A stretch of DNA of 64,000 bases from Flavobacteriaceae bacterium (GCA_009827225.1 WUAI01000008.1:1-64000), one strand, 5' to 3'. Numbered from the stretch's first letter, positions 34,628-44,186 are shown. Notes: generated by a model from the sequence alone, not told the origin. Made by a program: numbers and translations.

Positions 34628-35539
34628 ATGTCACATTCCCATTCACATCATCACCATGGCCATGATTTGAAAGGGAGGAATTTATTCATTTCTATTTTAC
34701 TCAATATCCTCATCACCATAGCCCAGGTGATTGGTGGAATAATTTCCGGAAGTCTTTCCTTATTAAGTGACGCCTTACATAATTTTAGTGACGTCTTATC
34801 ATTATTGGTTAGTTATATCGCAAATAAATATGCGAAGAAAGAAGCCTCCATCGATAAAACGTTTGGATACAAGCGAGCTGAAATTATTGCTGCATTTGTG
34901 AATTCAGTGACCCTGTTGGTAGTTGCTGTTTATCTTATTTATGAAGCGGTGGAACGCTTCTTTAATATTGAACCCATTGAAAGCAACCTGGTTATTTGGT
35001 TAGCGTTATTAGGCATACTCGCAAACGGATTTAGTGTTTTATTACTTCGGAAAAGCGCCAGGAGCAATATGAATATGAGATCTGCCTATTTGCATTTGTT
35101 TACAGATATGTCGGCATCGGTGGCGGTCTTAGCCGGAGGATTACTAATGAGATATTTCGGATGGTTTTGGGTGGATAGTGTGCTCACCGTTCTAATTGGT
35201 ATCTATTTGATCCTCGTAGGTTACGGACTCTTAAAAAGTTCATTTAAAGTGCTGATGTTATTTACGCCAGACGATATTGATTTAAACAGATTGCGCGATT
35301 CAATTTCTACGCACCCTGAGATCAAGAATGTGCATCACATACATATTTGGCAACTTAATGAAGACGAAACTCATTTAGAAGCTCACATTGATTTCCATAA
35401 TAATATTACCCTTTCGGAATTTGATCTTATATTGAATGAAATTGAAGAGGTTTTATATCACGACTTCGGAATTAACCACGTGAATATCCAACCGGAATTC
35501 AAAAAAGACGACGCTAAAGATGTTATAGTTCAGGATTAG
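34628..35539 (+). CDS. Cation diffusion facilitator (zinc/divalent metal efflux)
   Basis: 303 residues with about six membrane helices and a cytoplasmic C-terminal domain. The N-terminus is His-rich (SHSHSHHHHGHD), a metal-buffering tail. The transport-site helix motifs are visible: SLLSDALHNFSDVLSLLVSYIANKYA (HxxxD pattern) and YLHLFTDMSASVAVLAGG. The C-terminal part has IKNVHHIHIWQLNEDETHLEAHI, the usual CDF beta domain. The metal is most likely Zn2+, by family. It sits 1 bp upstream of the GNAT gene. Confidence 0.93.
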   Translation: MSHSHSHHHHGHDLKGRNLFISILLNILITIAQVIGGIISGSLSLLSDALHNFSDVLSLLVSYIANKYAKKEASIDKTFGYKRAEIIAAFVNSVTLLVVAVYLIYEAVERFFNIEPIESNLVIWLALLGILANGFSVLLLRKSARSNMNMRSAYLHLFTDMSASVAVLAGGLLMRYFGWFWVDSVLTVLIGIYLILVGYGLLKSSFKVLMLFTPDDIDLNRLRDSISTHPEIKNVHHIHIWQLNEDETHLEAHIDFHNNITLSEFDLILNEIEEVLYHDFGINHVNIQPEFKKDDAKDVIVQD

Positions 35540-35540
35540 A

Positions 35541-35981
35541 ATGGAGGCCTACGTAAAAAAGTTCAATGAATTAAGTTTGGAAGAACTCTACGAAATTTTA
35601 AGATTGCGATCTGAAGTTTTCGTAGTGGAGCAGGATTGTGTATACCAGGATATTGACGGTAAAGACAAAGACGCCTTGCATGTTTATATCTCTGAAAATG
35701 GTAAAATTCTGGCCTATACTCGCTGTTTTCCTCCAGGCTTTTATTTTAATGAAGCCGCGATAGGCCGCGTGGTGGTAGAGGCTTCAGCACGAAATTCCGG
35801 AATTGGACAAGACATCATGAAAAGTTCAATTAAAGCCATCGAAAAGAATTTCAAGACCGGCCAAATTACGTTGTCGGCACAAACCTACCTTATTAATTTC
35901 TACAACCGACTGGGATTTAAAGAAACCGGAAACGAATACCTCGAAGACGGCATTCCGCACATTAAAATGACTCGGTCTTAA
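35541..35981 (+). CDS. GNAT family N-acetyltransferase (ElaA-like)
   Basis: 146 residues. The start LYEILRLRSEVFVVEQDCVYQDIDGKDKDALHV is the ElaA-subgroup pattern. The acetyl-CoA binding loop is IGRVVVEASARNSGIGQDIMKSS, and the C-terminus has SAQTYLINFYNRLGFKETG. The acceptor is unknown. It follows the cation-efflux gene by one base, so it is in the rpiB unit. Its stop interlocks with the convergent sterol-desaturase-like gene (TTAA at 35978-35981). Confidence 0.9.
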   Translation: MEAYVKKFNELSLEELYEILRLRSEVFVVEQDCVYQDIDGKDKDALHVYISENGKILAYTRCFPPGFYFNEAAIGRVVVEASARNSGIGQDIMKSSIKAIEKNFKTGQITLSAQTYLINFYNRLGFKETGNEYLEDGIPHIKMTRS

Positions 35982-36799
35982 CGTGATTTAGATTTCACAT
36001 TTCGGTTGAAAGGGATACCTAATTGTACCGCCAGGCTTTCATCATCCGTATGATCGGCCAGGTCCACGCCATATTGAATTTCCGAAGTATTCCCATAGAT
36101 GAATGTTCCGAAAATACGATCCCAGATAGATAGCATATTTCCATAATTGCTGTCTGTCCAGGGCAACTCGAAATGATGATGGAACTTATGCATATTAGGT
36201 GTAACAATTACATAGCTCAATCCACGATCCAACCATAAAGGTAATTTTAGATTTGCGTGAGTAAAATACGTGAAAAGAACACTTAGGATGCGGTAAAAAA
36301 AGTAAAAAGCGATGGGCATACCCATGATAACCACAGCAGCCAATGCAAAAATTTCCCTGATGATAAAATCAATTGGGTGATGTCTGGTGCCGGTTGTTAC
36401 GTCAACATTCTTATCGCTGTGATGCACGATATGCAAACGCCACATGGCGGGTATTTTGTGGAGAAAATAATGAACGCCGTACTGAGCGATCAAATCCAAA
36501 ACCATGATAGAAATAAGCAATTCTACCCAGATGGGAGCTTCAAAGAGATGAAGCAATCCAAACTGTGAGTCTTCCAGCCAAATAAACACACCTGCCGTTG
36601 CGATTCCAAAGATGGCATTGATAACCATTACAAATAACAACAGAACCAGATTTACTTTGGCGTGGCGCCATTTTTTATAGGAGAGAGAAAATAAATTGTA
36701 GTAACCTTCAAGAATCCAGAAAAATGCCATCACGACAAAAATCCACCCGGCCTTCATCCATATCGGCATATTCTCAAAAAAAGCTAAAAATTCCTCCAT
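35978..36799 (-). CDS. Sterol desaturase / fatty acid hydroxylase family membrane protein
   Basis: 273 residues with four or more membrane segments. The histidine box set of this di-iron superfamily is present: HYFLHKIPAMWRLHIVHHSD, RHHPIDFI and NMHKFHHHFE. The substrate is unknown; bacterial members act on carotenoids, hopanoids, sphingolipid-like or fatty acids. It lies 3 bp downstream of the S41 peptidase gene on the same strand and is probably co-transcribed. Confidence 0.88.
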   Translation of the reverse strand: MEEFLAFFENMPIWMKAGWIFVVMAFFWILEGYYNLFSLSYKKWRHAKVNLVLLLFVMVINAIFGIATAGVFIWLEDSQFGLLHLFEAPIWVELLISIMVLDLIAQYGVHYFLHKIPAMWRLHIVHHSDKNVDVTTGTRHHPIDFIIREIFALAAVVIMGMPIAFYFFYRILSVLFTYFTHANLKLPLWLDRGLSYVIVTPNMHKFHHHFELPWTDSNYGNMLSIWDRIFGTFIYGNTSEIQYGVDLADHTDDESLAVQLGIPFNRNVKSKSR

Positions 36800-36802
36800 G
36801 AT

Positions 36803-38425
36803 CTATCGCAGAATTCGCTCGTATTTTTTCGGGTCGTTCAATACAGAAATCGCTTCCATGATTTCAGGGTTGTTTTCCACCTGGTAATTATACAATCCTT
36901 CCCGATAAAAATAACGTTTCAAAATTTCATCCGAAATTAGCGATTTTATCTCAGCTTTTTTGTCCACCAGCTCTTTTTCCTTTGCTTTGTCGATAGATTC
37001 CATCAGGGCCTTGTAGCTGGACTTTATCTCATCCTGCAATTCGTCATCTTCTGCTCTTCGCAACGCCTTTTCAAACTCCTTCTCGGTTTGGGTTTCATAT
37101 TGAAAGTCGTTTCGTTTCAGATACTGAAGAAAATCCTGGAAGATCGCCTCATTCACTTCGAACCCATTCCAATCTTCGAGGGTATTCTTGTAATAATAGT
37201 TGGTAGCGTAATCAAAGATGGCATTGTCTTTTAACAATGCTGTTGTAATAGGGCTAAACTTCGCAGTTTCCAACTCAATATCCGGCAATATTCCGCCACC
37301 ATCATAAACAGTTCTTCCTCCTTTGGTTTTAAATGAATTGTACTCTTTAGGGTCCAAGCGGATAGGGTCGCCATTCTCATCGCGGTTCCAGTAATCAAGC
37401 GCCTGGATGCAACGCCCGCTAGGGGTATAATATCTCGATATGGTAATCTTAAGCTGTGTTCCGTAAGTGAGCTTTTTGGGCCGTTGCACCAAACCTTTTC
37501 CAAAACTACGGGCACCAACAACTACGGCGCGATCCAGATCCTGCAACCCACCTGAAACAATTTCGCTGGCAGAAGCACTACGCCCGTTTACCAAAACCAC
37601 CAGTGGAATTTCAGTATCAACAGGCTCATTCCTTGTTTTATACACTTTGTTGTATTTCTTGATCACCGATTTGGTTGTCGTGATCACCTCTCCCTGAGGC
37701 ACAAATAAATTGACCACATTAATAGCTTCATTCAGGAGTCCTCCGGGATTGCCTCTTAGATCTAAAATGATCTTTTTGGCGCCATCGGCTTTGAGTTCTT
37801 CCAGGGCGCTTTTAGTCTCGATGGTGGTGCGGCGATTAAATTTACTCAGCACGATGTATCCAATATCATCCGAGATCAATTTGTAATAAGGAACAGCCTT
37901 TACATCTACTTTTTCACGATTTAAAGTGGTTGTTTGCTCTTTTCCTTGTCGGCGGAACGTAAGCGAAACACTCGTTCCTGCAGCTCCTTTAAGAAGTTCA
38001 CCGGCGTCATCGTCGAAATCAGACAAAGTAATGTCACCAATTTTAATGATCTCATCGCCTGCTTTGAGGCCTGCTTTATCTGCCGGATAATCTTGTATGG
38101 GTTCTACCACGACAATTTTATCTTTGAGGGTACGAACTGTGGCACCAATTCCTGTATAGGTACCCGAGTTCTTAATACGAGCGTCTTCTACTTCCTGCTC
38201 ATTCCAGTATACCGTGTAAGGATCCAGATCATCCAGCATCCCCTTAATAGCTTTGTCCATCAAGGTCGCCGGCGTGGTTTCATCTACATAATTCATATTC
38301 AACTCTTTGAATAGAGTCGTGAAAATTTCGACCTGTTTTGCGATTTCAAAAAAGTCATTTTTAAAACTTGCGGTGGTTATAAAAATACCAACGGCAAGTA
38401 TCGGAATCAGGATTTTTTTCTTCAT
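36803..38425 (-). CDS. S41 family C-terminal processing peptidase
   Basis: 540 residues. N-terminal signal or anchor (MKKKILIPILAVGIFITTASF), then a PDZ domain (GTYTGIGATVRTL to IKIGDITL), then the tail-specific protease domain with the catalytic Ser in GRSASASEIVSGGLQD and Lys in SFGKGLVQ. The C-terminal ~150 residues are a helical extension seen in Bacteroidota members. Periplasmic protein turnover is the expected role. It starts 68 bp downstream of the DUF4349 gene. Confidence 0.93.
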   Translation of the reverse strand: MKKKILIPILAVGIFITTASFKNDFFEIAKQVEIFTTLFKELNMNYVDETTPATLMDKAIKGMLDDLDPYTVYWNEQEVEDARIKNSGTYTGIGATVRTLKDKIVVVEPIQDYPADKAGLKAGDEIIKIGDITLSDFDDDAGELLKGAAGTSVSLTFRRQGKEQTTTLNREKVDVKAVPYYKLISDDIGYIVLSKFNRRTTIETKSALEELKADGAKKIILDLRGNPGGLLNEAINVVNLFVPQGEVITTTKSVIKKYNKVYKTRNEPVDTEIPLVVLVNGRSASASEIVSGGLQDLDRAVVVGARSFGKGLVQRPKKLTYGTQLKITISRYYTPSGRCIQALDYWNRDENGDPIRLDPKEYNSFKTKGGRTVYDGGGILPDIELETAKFSPITTALLKDNAIFDYATNYYYKNTLEDWNGFEVNEAIFQDFLQYLKRNDFQYETQTEKEFEKALRRAEDDELQDEIKSSYKALMESIDKAKEKELVDKKAEIKSLISDEILKRYFYREGLYNYQVENNPEIMEAISVLNDPKKYERILR

Positions 38426-38493
38426 GATATAATACTTCAGTTATTCCGAAGAAAAGATAAGCCGCTTTCTTCGAATTCAATGACAATCAATTG

Positions 38494-39336
38494 TTAATTT
38501 TGAGCCTTTCTCTTTTGCCGTTTCAAATACCGGCGAAGGAAGAATAACCCTATCAGGATTAGCAGCAATAAAGGCCAGATATATAAAATACCCAGGAAGA
38601 ACACCGAAATTCCATCCCAGCCGCCTTTTAGGGCATTGAGCATTTTACGGCCGTAAGAAACTGTAACCCCGGTTTCCCTGGTAAGTTTATAAAATTCTAT
38701 TTTAACCGTGCTCATAGCCACACGATCATTAAGGTAATTAAGCCTTCCTTGTTTTGCCTCAATTTCTTCACGGATATTAGCGAGCTCTCTCTCGATCTCC
38801 AGCATTTCTTTTACATTTTTGGCTTGTGACAAGAGTTCCAGATACCGGTTTTCCAATTCTCTCTTTGCTTTGAGCCGTGCCGTTAGATCCACAAATTCTT
38901 CGGTCACATCCATACGGGAGATATCTTTCTGCTCGAAGAAAGGCACCCCTTCTGAAATGCCATCCACAAACGCCTGAAAGTTTTCCGTAGGAACCCTAAC
39001 CGTTATATTTCTAAAGATCCGACTATAACTTTTTCCTGAATTATCGCTTTGAATTAATCCGCCTAAAGCCTCATTTAAGGAGAGTATTTTCTTATGGGTA
39101 GCCTCAAGATCTGCCGTTTCGAAAACCAGGCGCCCGGTCTTGATAATTTTTTGCTCTTTAACCTGAGCATTGCCCGAGTCGTCTGATGTAGAAGTTTCCA
39201 TGTCGAGCATATCGCCCTCCATAGCTTCACTCATTTCATAATCGACTGCTTTGGTTTCTTCTATATATGCATCTGAACTACTATTTCCGGAACAGGCTAA
39301 CGCCAGTCCAAACAAAAAAACACTAAAAAACTTCAT
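38494..39336 (-). CDS. DUF4349 family lipoprotein
   Basis: 280 residues. Lipobox LALACSG at the N-terminus, an acidic Ser/Asp-rich linker, a conserved core (KIIKTGRLVFETADLEATHKKI; RNITVRVPTENFQAFVDGIS), a coiled coil (about 160-205) and a C-terminal membrane helix followed by a basic tail (RRYLKRQKRKAQN). A lipid anchor at one end and a helix at the other is the usual layout. Function unknown. Its ATG overlaps the rnpA stop as ATGA. Confidence 0.85.
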   Translation of the reverse strand: MKFFSVFLFGLALACSGNSSSDAYIEETKAVDYEMSEAMEGDMLDMETSTSDDSGNAQVKEQKIIKTGRLVFETADLEATHKKILSLNEALGGLIQSDNSGKSYSRIFRNITVRVPTENFQAFVDGISEGVPFFEQKDISRMDVTEEFVDLTARLKAKRELENRYLELLSQAKNVKEMLEIERELANIREEIEAKQGRLNYLNDRVAMSTVKIEFYKLTRETGVTVSYGRKMLNALKGGWDGISVFFLGILYIWPLLLLILIGLFFLRRYLKRQKRKAQN

Positions 39337-39689
39337 GGGTGTATCGATTTGAGCAGTGCCTTCACCGAAGATTCGAGCTCGGCATACTGCGGTTGTTTTT
39401 TGCCAATGTATACGAACAGTAACGCAAATTCCTTGCCGTTATTAGATTTTAACTCCTCTTTATGAAGACGATACGCCTCTCTCAGTAGCCGTTTTATCCT
39501 GTTCCTGGATACGGCCAGTCGGAAATTACGCTTGGGTACCGAGAAAGCAACCTGTGTGGTTGCCGCCGAGTCAAGTTGGAGGAAATTCAATTTTACAGGA
39601 AACTTTTTCACCGACTTTCCCTCGAGCATCAAGCGTTCGATCGTTTTTTGGCTTTTGAGCTTTTCAGCCCTTGGAAGTGAGAAACCCAT
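39333..39689 (-). CDS. rnpA: Ribonuclease P protein component
   Basis: Protein subunit of RNase P, which removes tRNA 5' leaders. I choose the ATG at 39689 (MGFSLPRAEKLKSQKTIERLM), giving 118 residues as expected. The open frame continues 50 codons further, but only across a palindromic element with no protein homology to the family. The RNR signature SRNRIKRLLREAYR is present. No rpmH lies upstream, unlike the common rpmH-rnpA order. Overlaps the DUF4349 gene by 4 bp. Confidence 0.93.
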   Translation of the reverse strand: MGFSLPRAEKLKSQKTIERLMLEGKSVKKFPVKLNFLQLDSAATTQVAFSVPKRNFRLAVSRNRIKRLLREAYRLHKEELKSNNGKEFALLFVYIGKKQPQYAELESSVKALLKSIHP

Positions 39690-39708
39690 TGGATAAAAGT
39701 AGTACTTT

Positions 39709-39802
39709 TTTGGGCGTTCCCGCCAATACTGGCGGGCGCGCCATCGACACTCGCTTTTCGCAATTGCGAAAGAGCTCAAACAAATGCCTCTGTCACTAAC
39801 GC
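39709..39802. repeat. GC-rich palindromic intergenic element upstream of rnpA
   Basis: About 95 bp with nested inverted repeats: CCCGCCA/TGGCGGG (39719-39736), GGCGCGCC, the perfect 16-mer TTTCGCAATTGCGAAA (39756-39771) and GAGCTC. It is much richer in GC than its surroundings. The start (TTTGGGCGT) and end (CACTAACGC) resemble, from memory, dispersed REP-like elements of Flavobacteriaceae. Only one copy was seen in this window. Confidence 0.55.
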
Positions 39803-39803
39803 A

Positions 39804-39830
39804 AAAAGCCACGCTGTAAACGTGGCTTTT
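39804..39830 (-). terminator. Terminator of the M1 peptidase transcript
   Basis: Perfect 10-bp stem AAAAGCCACG / CGTGGCTTTT with a 7-base loop, 19 bp after the M1 stop. The minus strand continues with one further T. Confidence 0.8.
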
Positions 39831-39848
39831 ACTATACAATAATGCGAG

Positions 39849-41639
39849 TTATAACTTTTTGGTATTGTCCCTCATGTTGACGTCCGCCATCATACCGGAA
39901 GGGTCAATCATAACCGATTTTATTTCCTTGTTCGTGTTGAACTCAAATTCATACGAGGGAATAGCCCAGGCCCAGTCCCCGAGGATCGTCCATTTCGTTC
40001 CCGGATACGGATTGTTCTTTTCGGCTCTTGCCATTTGCAGCGGAATATGAAACAACTCCTCGCTACCGTCCGTATATTCTACTTTCAGATCGATAGGCAT
40101 AGGCATCAACCCTATTCTTTCCAATTGCACTTTAGCACCATTGGGTGTATTTTCAATAGAAGATATAGCATAATCCACCGTATTCGAAGTTTGAGTAAAA
40201 TCCATTAAGTACCAATCCAGTTCAAAACCCGAAACTTTTTCGGCAACACGAATAAAATCATTAGGGGTGGGATGCTTGAAAGCCCAGTCTTTATAGTATC
40301 TCTTCAACACCTCTTGTAGATTATCTTCCCCAATTACATAACCTAACTGAGACAAAAACACTGCGCCCTTGCTATAGGCCGAGATTCCATAGTTTCGATT
40401 CGTTGCATATCGATCTGCATGAGTACTTAATGGCATTTCCTTTCCGGAACTGGCCAGGAAACGATAACCACGGTAAGATCCTGATAACGGATTGTCTTTA
40501 CCCTCTTCCATAACTTCGTTCATGGCATAATCGGAAATATAGACAGTGAATCCTTCGTCCATCCATTCATGTTTAGCTTCATTAGTAGCCAACAAAAATT
40601 GAAACCAGGTATGCGCCAATTCGTGTGCAGTAACACCCACCAAGCTTTCAAATTTTCGCTCTCCTGTTATAAGAGTGCACATAGCATACTCCATTCCTCC
40701 GTCTCCACCCTGGATCACGGAGTATTGTTTGTAGGGATATTTCCCGATATGCTTGTTGAAATACTCCATGAGCGCAGCGGTTTTTGGCTGCAAATTTTTC
40801 CAGTTTTCAGCAATATCAGGATTGTCCTTATAATAGAAATTTAAAACCACACCGTCAGGACCCGGATAGGTGTCATGGATATATTCGTTATCGGCAGCCC
40901 ATGTAAAATCATGTACATCAGGAGCCAGGAATTGCCAGCTTTTTTTGCCTTTCTTTTTCTTGGGTTCTCCTTGAAGATATCCCGTACCTCCAACAATATA
41001 ATCTTTATCGATGGTGATGGTCACATCATAATCTCCCCATACACCGTGAAATTCCCTGGCGATATATGGATCGGCGTGCCAACCCTGAAAATCGTATTCC
41101 GCCATTTTTGGAAACCATTGCGTCATGGAAAGCGCAACACCCTCTTTGTTGTTTCTACCGCTTCGCCGAATCTGCACCGGCACCTGGGCCAGCCACTCCA
41201 TATTGAAAGTAGTGGATTGACCTGGAAGAATTGGAGCAAACAAATCTACTTCCAACACGGTTCCGGCTACCTTGTAGTTCAAGTTGGCACCGTCCTGTGT
41301 GAGTTTCGAAGGTTTGATAAACCCTATCTCTGCAGGCGTAAGCTTAGAAATCCTATCTCGAACCCTTGAATCCGGATCAGGAATGGTACGCGATCTCACA
41401 TCCATCTCACTTCCGGGCTGAAAAGCGTTAAAATACAAATGGTAAAATACGCGATTCAACGTATCGGGAGAGTTGTTGGTGTAAACAATCTCCTGCACAC
41501 CCTCATACTGCCATGATTCCACATCCACATCAATGGTCATTTTGTAATCGGCCCTTTGTTGCCAATAAGTAGATGGTTGTTGTCCGATACTATTTCCGAA
41601 GCAAACAAGCGCAACTAATGGTAAAAGAAACTTTTTCAT
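39849..41639 (-). CDS. M1 family metallopeptidase (aminopeptidase N-like), secreted
   Basis: 596 residues. Signal peptide MKKFLLPLVALVCFGNSIGQ, N-terminal beta domain, then the gluzincin catalytic domain: GGMEYAM (312-319 region; the exopeptidase GAMEN variant) and HELAH at 339-343 with the third ligand Glu in NEAKHEWMDEGF. Expected to be periplasmic or outer-membrane associated and to trim peptides. Its ATG overlaps the S8 stop by one base (TAATG), so the two peptidases are coupled. Confidence 0.94.
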   Translation of the reverse strand: MKKFLLPLVALVCFGNSIGQQPSTYWQQRADYKMTIDVDVESWQYEGVQEIVYTNNSPDTLNRVFYHLYFNAFQPGSEMDVRSRTIPDPDSRVRDRISKLTPAEIGFIKPSKLTQDGANLNYKVAGTVLEVDLFAPILPGQSTTFNMEWLAQVPVQIRRSGRNNKEGVALSMTQWFPKMAEYDFQGWHADPYIAREFHGVWGDYDVTITIDKDYIVGGTGYLQGEPKKKKGKKSWQFLAPDVHDFTWAADNEYIHDTYPGPDGVVLNFYYKDNPDIAENWKNLQPKTAALMEYFNKHIGKYPYKQYSVIQGGDGGMEYAMCTLITGERKFESLVGVTAHELAHTWFQFLLATNEAKHEWMDEGFTVYISDYAMNEVMEEGKDNPLSGSYRGYRFLASSGKEMPLSTHADRYATNRNYGISAYSKGAVFLSQLGYVIGEDNLQEVLKRYYKDWAFKHPTPNDFIRVAEKVSGFELDWYLMDFTQTSNTVDYAISSIENTPNGAKVQLERIGLMPMPIDLKVEYTDGSEELFHIPLQMARAEKNNPYPGTKWTILGDWAWAIPSYEFEFNTNKEIKSVMIDPSGMMADVNMRDNTKKL

Positions 41640-43315
41640 TATCTCGACATTTTATCCGCCATAATAAGGGCGTTGTACATGTTCACCATCTTCCCGGACT
41701 TGGAGATATTGTTGAATTTATCCTGATTGGAATCATCTCCACCAAGTATTACAGGGCTCGCAGAACTAAGTCCGCTATTCATCAAAATTTGTTTTACCTG
41801 GGATGCTTTTAGCTTTGGATAGTAAGAACGAATCATTGCAGCCACTCCGGCAACCGCAGGAGCCGCCATGGAAGTTCCTTGCAGATACTCATATGTATCG
41901 TTTGGAGTGGTGGAATATATCTTTACTCCCGGCGCAAAGGCATCCACATTGCTTTTACCATAGTTTGAAAAGTTGGCTACCATTTCACTTCCATAGTCAA
42001 AATTTAAAGCACCTATGGTAATAAAGTTATCTGCGACTTCGGTGGTACTTCCGGTTTGTTGATCGTTTGGATATACCTGGACGCCATCCAGATCAAAGCC
42101 TTCATTCCCTGCAGCGTTTACAATCAACACATCCTTTGAAGCTGCATATTTCACGGCATCCCAAACCCATTCCGGGTGTGGAGAGTAATATTTACCAAAA
42201 CTCGTATTAATTACTGTGGCGCCATTATCCACAGCGTAGCGAATCGCCAAGGCGATATCTTTATCATATTCGTCACCATCGGGAACTGCTCGAATTGCCA
42301 TGATCTTTACATTGCTTGCAACACCATTCATCCCTATTCCGTTGTTCCTTTTCGCGCCAATAATTCCTGCGACATGGGTACCGTGTTGCACATCTTCAGC
42401 TCGAGAATTTGGGCCGTCCACATCTCCGTTTCCGTAATACTTAGAAGTGAAATCGTTAGCATCATCTCCCAGTTTTTTGGCCCTGAAATTTTCCTCCATA
42501 TTAAAATGGGAAGTAATGCGGCCTTTATAGTAGTCGATTCCACCGTTCAATTGATCGATCACATCCGGTACCGAATCACCGAAAGTGAGCATTTGGCTCA
42601 ACATCCCGATCTGTTGTTGCTCGGCTTCGGTAGGGTTTTTAATTTCATTCAGCTCTTTTGTGGTGTAATCTTCTTTCCCCAGTTTTGCAACCATTGCCTC
42701 GTGGGCAGGTTGCACCTGACCAAGGATCTGCTGATATCTTGCAACCACAGAGTTGGCTTGCGCCACTTCTTCTTCGTATTCAGCTACAGCTTTTTGGTAT
42801 AATTTAAAGTCGGCACGATCGGCCGCACTTACAGACGCTTCAGTCTTTCCTTCAAACTTTGGCCCCAGCTTTTTCATGTAGCGCACATACTCCATGTTTT
42901 CTTCAACGATATCACCGAGGAAGTTCCATCCATGAACATCGTCCACATAGCCATTTTTGTCATCGTCTTTTCCATTACCGGGAATTTCTTTCTTATTTAT
43001 CCAGATCTTGTCTTTCAGATCTTCATGTTCAATATCTACACCACTGTCGATCACACCAACAATTACGGTTTCCCCTTTGCGCCCGTTTAGGATTTCAGCA
43101 TAGGCCTTATCTACACTCATACCGGGGATGGTATCTGTTAGTAAATCTGTGGACATCCAGTTTTTGGTCTCGCTTTCGGATAGGGGAGACATTTTTAGAG
43201 GAAGCGTATCAATGTTTTCGATAGGAGTTGAAATAATGGGAGGTACTCCACCACCACAACTGGTCATTAGGGTTGCTAATGCAATTGCCCATAAAGAAGA
43301 TCTAAGAATTTTCAT
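41639..43315 (-). CDS. S8 (subtilisin-like) peptidase, lipoprotein, with a large insertion
   Basis: 558 residues. Lipobox LMTSC (C20) predicts a lipid-anchored envelope protein. The catalytic triad is complete: Asp in VIDSGVD (D90), His in HGTHVAG (H311), Ser in GTSMAAP (S482), with NAAGNEG as the oxyanion region. The Asp-His distance is 221 residues, far above the usual ~35-40. The excess (about 130-305) is charged and partly coiled coil (AEYEEEVAQANSVVARYQQ). Co-transcribed with the M1 peptidase; the metallo-hydrolase gene lies 10 bp upstream. Confidence 0.93.
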   Translation of the reverse strand: MKILRSSLWAIALATLMTSCGGGVPPIISTPIENIDTLPLKMSPLSESETKNWMSTDLLTDTIPGMSVDKAYAEILNGRKGETVIVGVIDSGVDIEHEDLKDKIWINKKEIPGNGKDDDKNGYVDDVHGWNFLGDIVEENMEYVRYMKKLGPKFEGKTEASVSAADRADFKLYQKAVAEYEEEVAQANSVVARYQQILGQVQPAHEAMVAKLGKEDYTTKELNEIKNPTEAEQQQIGMLSQMLTFGDSVPDVIDQLNGGIDYYKGRITSHFNMEENFRAKKLGDDANDFTSKYYGNGDVDGPNSRAEDVQHGTHVAGIIGAKRNNGIGMNGVASNVKIMAIRAVPDGDEYDKDIALAIRYAVDNGATVINTSFGKYYSPHPEWVWDAVKYAASKDVLIVNAAGNEGFDLDGVQVYPNDQQTGSTTEVADNFITIGALNFDYGSEMVANFSNYGKSNVDAFAPGVKIYSTTPNDTYEYLQGTSMAAPAVAGVAAMIRSYYPKLKASQVKQILMNSGLSSASPVILGGDDSNQDKFNNISKSGKMVNMYNALIMADKMSR

Positions 43316-43325
43316 TTGTATATAA

Positions 43326-44186
43326 TTAATTAAATATTTCAGTTAAACTATAGCGCTCATCAAGACGAACGCCTTTTTCAGTATGTTTTACGGTAATTAT
43401 CGGGTTGTGCGCATCGTGCTCCAGGAAAAGATAATACCCCTCATCAGCCGCGGCATTAAGAAATTTTTCCTTTTCAGGAAGCGTTAATAAGGGCCGCGTA
43501 TCATAACCCATCACATAAGGAACAGGCAAATGTCCCGCAGTTGGGAGCAGATCTGCCATAAAAACGATAGTTTTATCCTTGTATTGAATATGCGGAATCA
43601 TTTGCTTTTCCGTATGTCCATCTGCAAAGAAAATGCCGAAATCCAATTCATTTGCCTCGCTATAGTCCGAGGACGGATCTTCCACAAATTTCAATTGTCC
43701 GCTTTCCTGAAGCGGGAGAATGTTCTCTTTTAAAAATGAGGCACGTTCACGACGATTCGGCTTGGTCGCCCATTCCCAATGTTGGCGGTTGCTCCAATAA
43801 GTTGCATTCTTAAAAGCAGGCTCATATCCTGTTCGGTCTTTGTTCCACTGTACGCTTCCCCCGCAATGGTCGAAGTGAAGGTGTGTGAGAAAGACATCGG
43901 TAATATCATCTCTGTGGAATCCGGCGTTTGCCAATGAATCATCCAGGCTATAGTCTCCCCAGCGATAATAATAACTGAAGAACTTCTCGCTCTGTTTATC
44001 CCCCATACCATTATCGATCAAAGTAAGGCGGCCACCATTTTCAACTAGTAAACAGCGTGCAGCAATATCGATCATGTTATTGGCGTCAGCAGGATTTGTT
44101 TTGGACCACAATGTTTTCGGAACCACACCAAACATGGCACCTCCATCCAATTTAAAATTACCTGCTTCCACGGGAAATAAATTCAT
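43326..44186 (-). CDS. MBL-fold metallo-hydrolase
   Basis: 286 residues, no signal peptide. The zinc motif THLHFDHCGG (HxHxDH) is present together with FADGHTEKQMIPHI and YVMGYDTRP downstream. The family covers lactonases, hydrolases and similar enzymes; the substrate is not evident. It is the first gene of the leftward S8-M1 unit (10-bp gap). Upstream, 241 bp separate it from the divergent antiporter gene. Confidence 0.88.
   Translation of the reverse strand: MNLFPVEAGNFKLDGGAMFGVVPKTLWSKTNPADANNMIDIAARCLLVENGGRLTLIDNGMGDKQSEKFFSYYYRWGDYSLDDSLANAGFHRDDITDVFLTHLHFDHCGGSVQWNKDRTGYEPAFKNATYWSNRQHWEWATKPNRRERASFLKENILPLQESGQLKFVEDPSSDYSEANELDFGIFFADGHTEKQMIPHIQYKDKTIVFMADLLPTAGHLPVPYVMGYDTRPLLTLPEKEKFLNAAADEGYYLFLEHDAHNPIITVKHTEKGVRLDERYSLTEIFN

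Noticed and set aside
39690-39839. N-terminal 50-codon extension of rnpA
   Set aside because: It translates the palindromic element, not RnpA sequence; the internal ATG gives the normal family length.
42176-42802. 208-codon open frame on the plus strand
   Set aside because: Fully antisense to the S8 peptidase, which has its intact catalytic triad; composition is that of a shadow frame.
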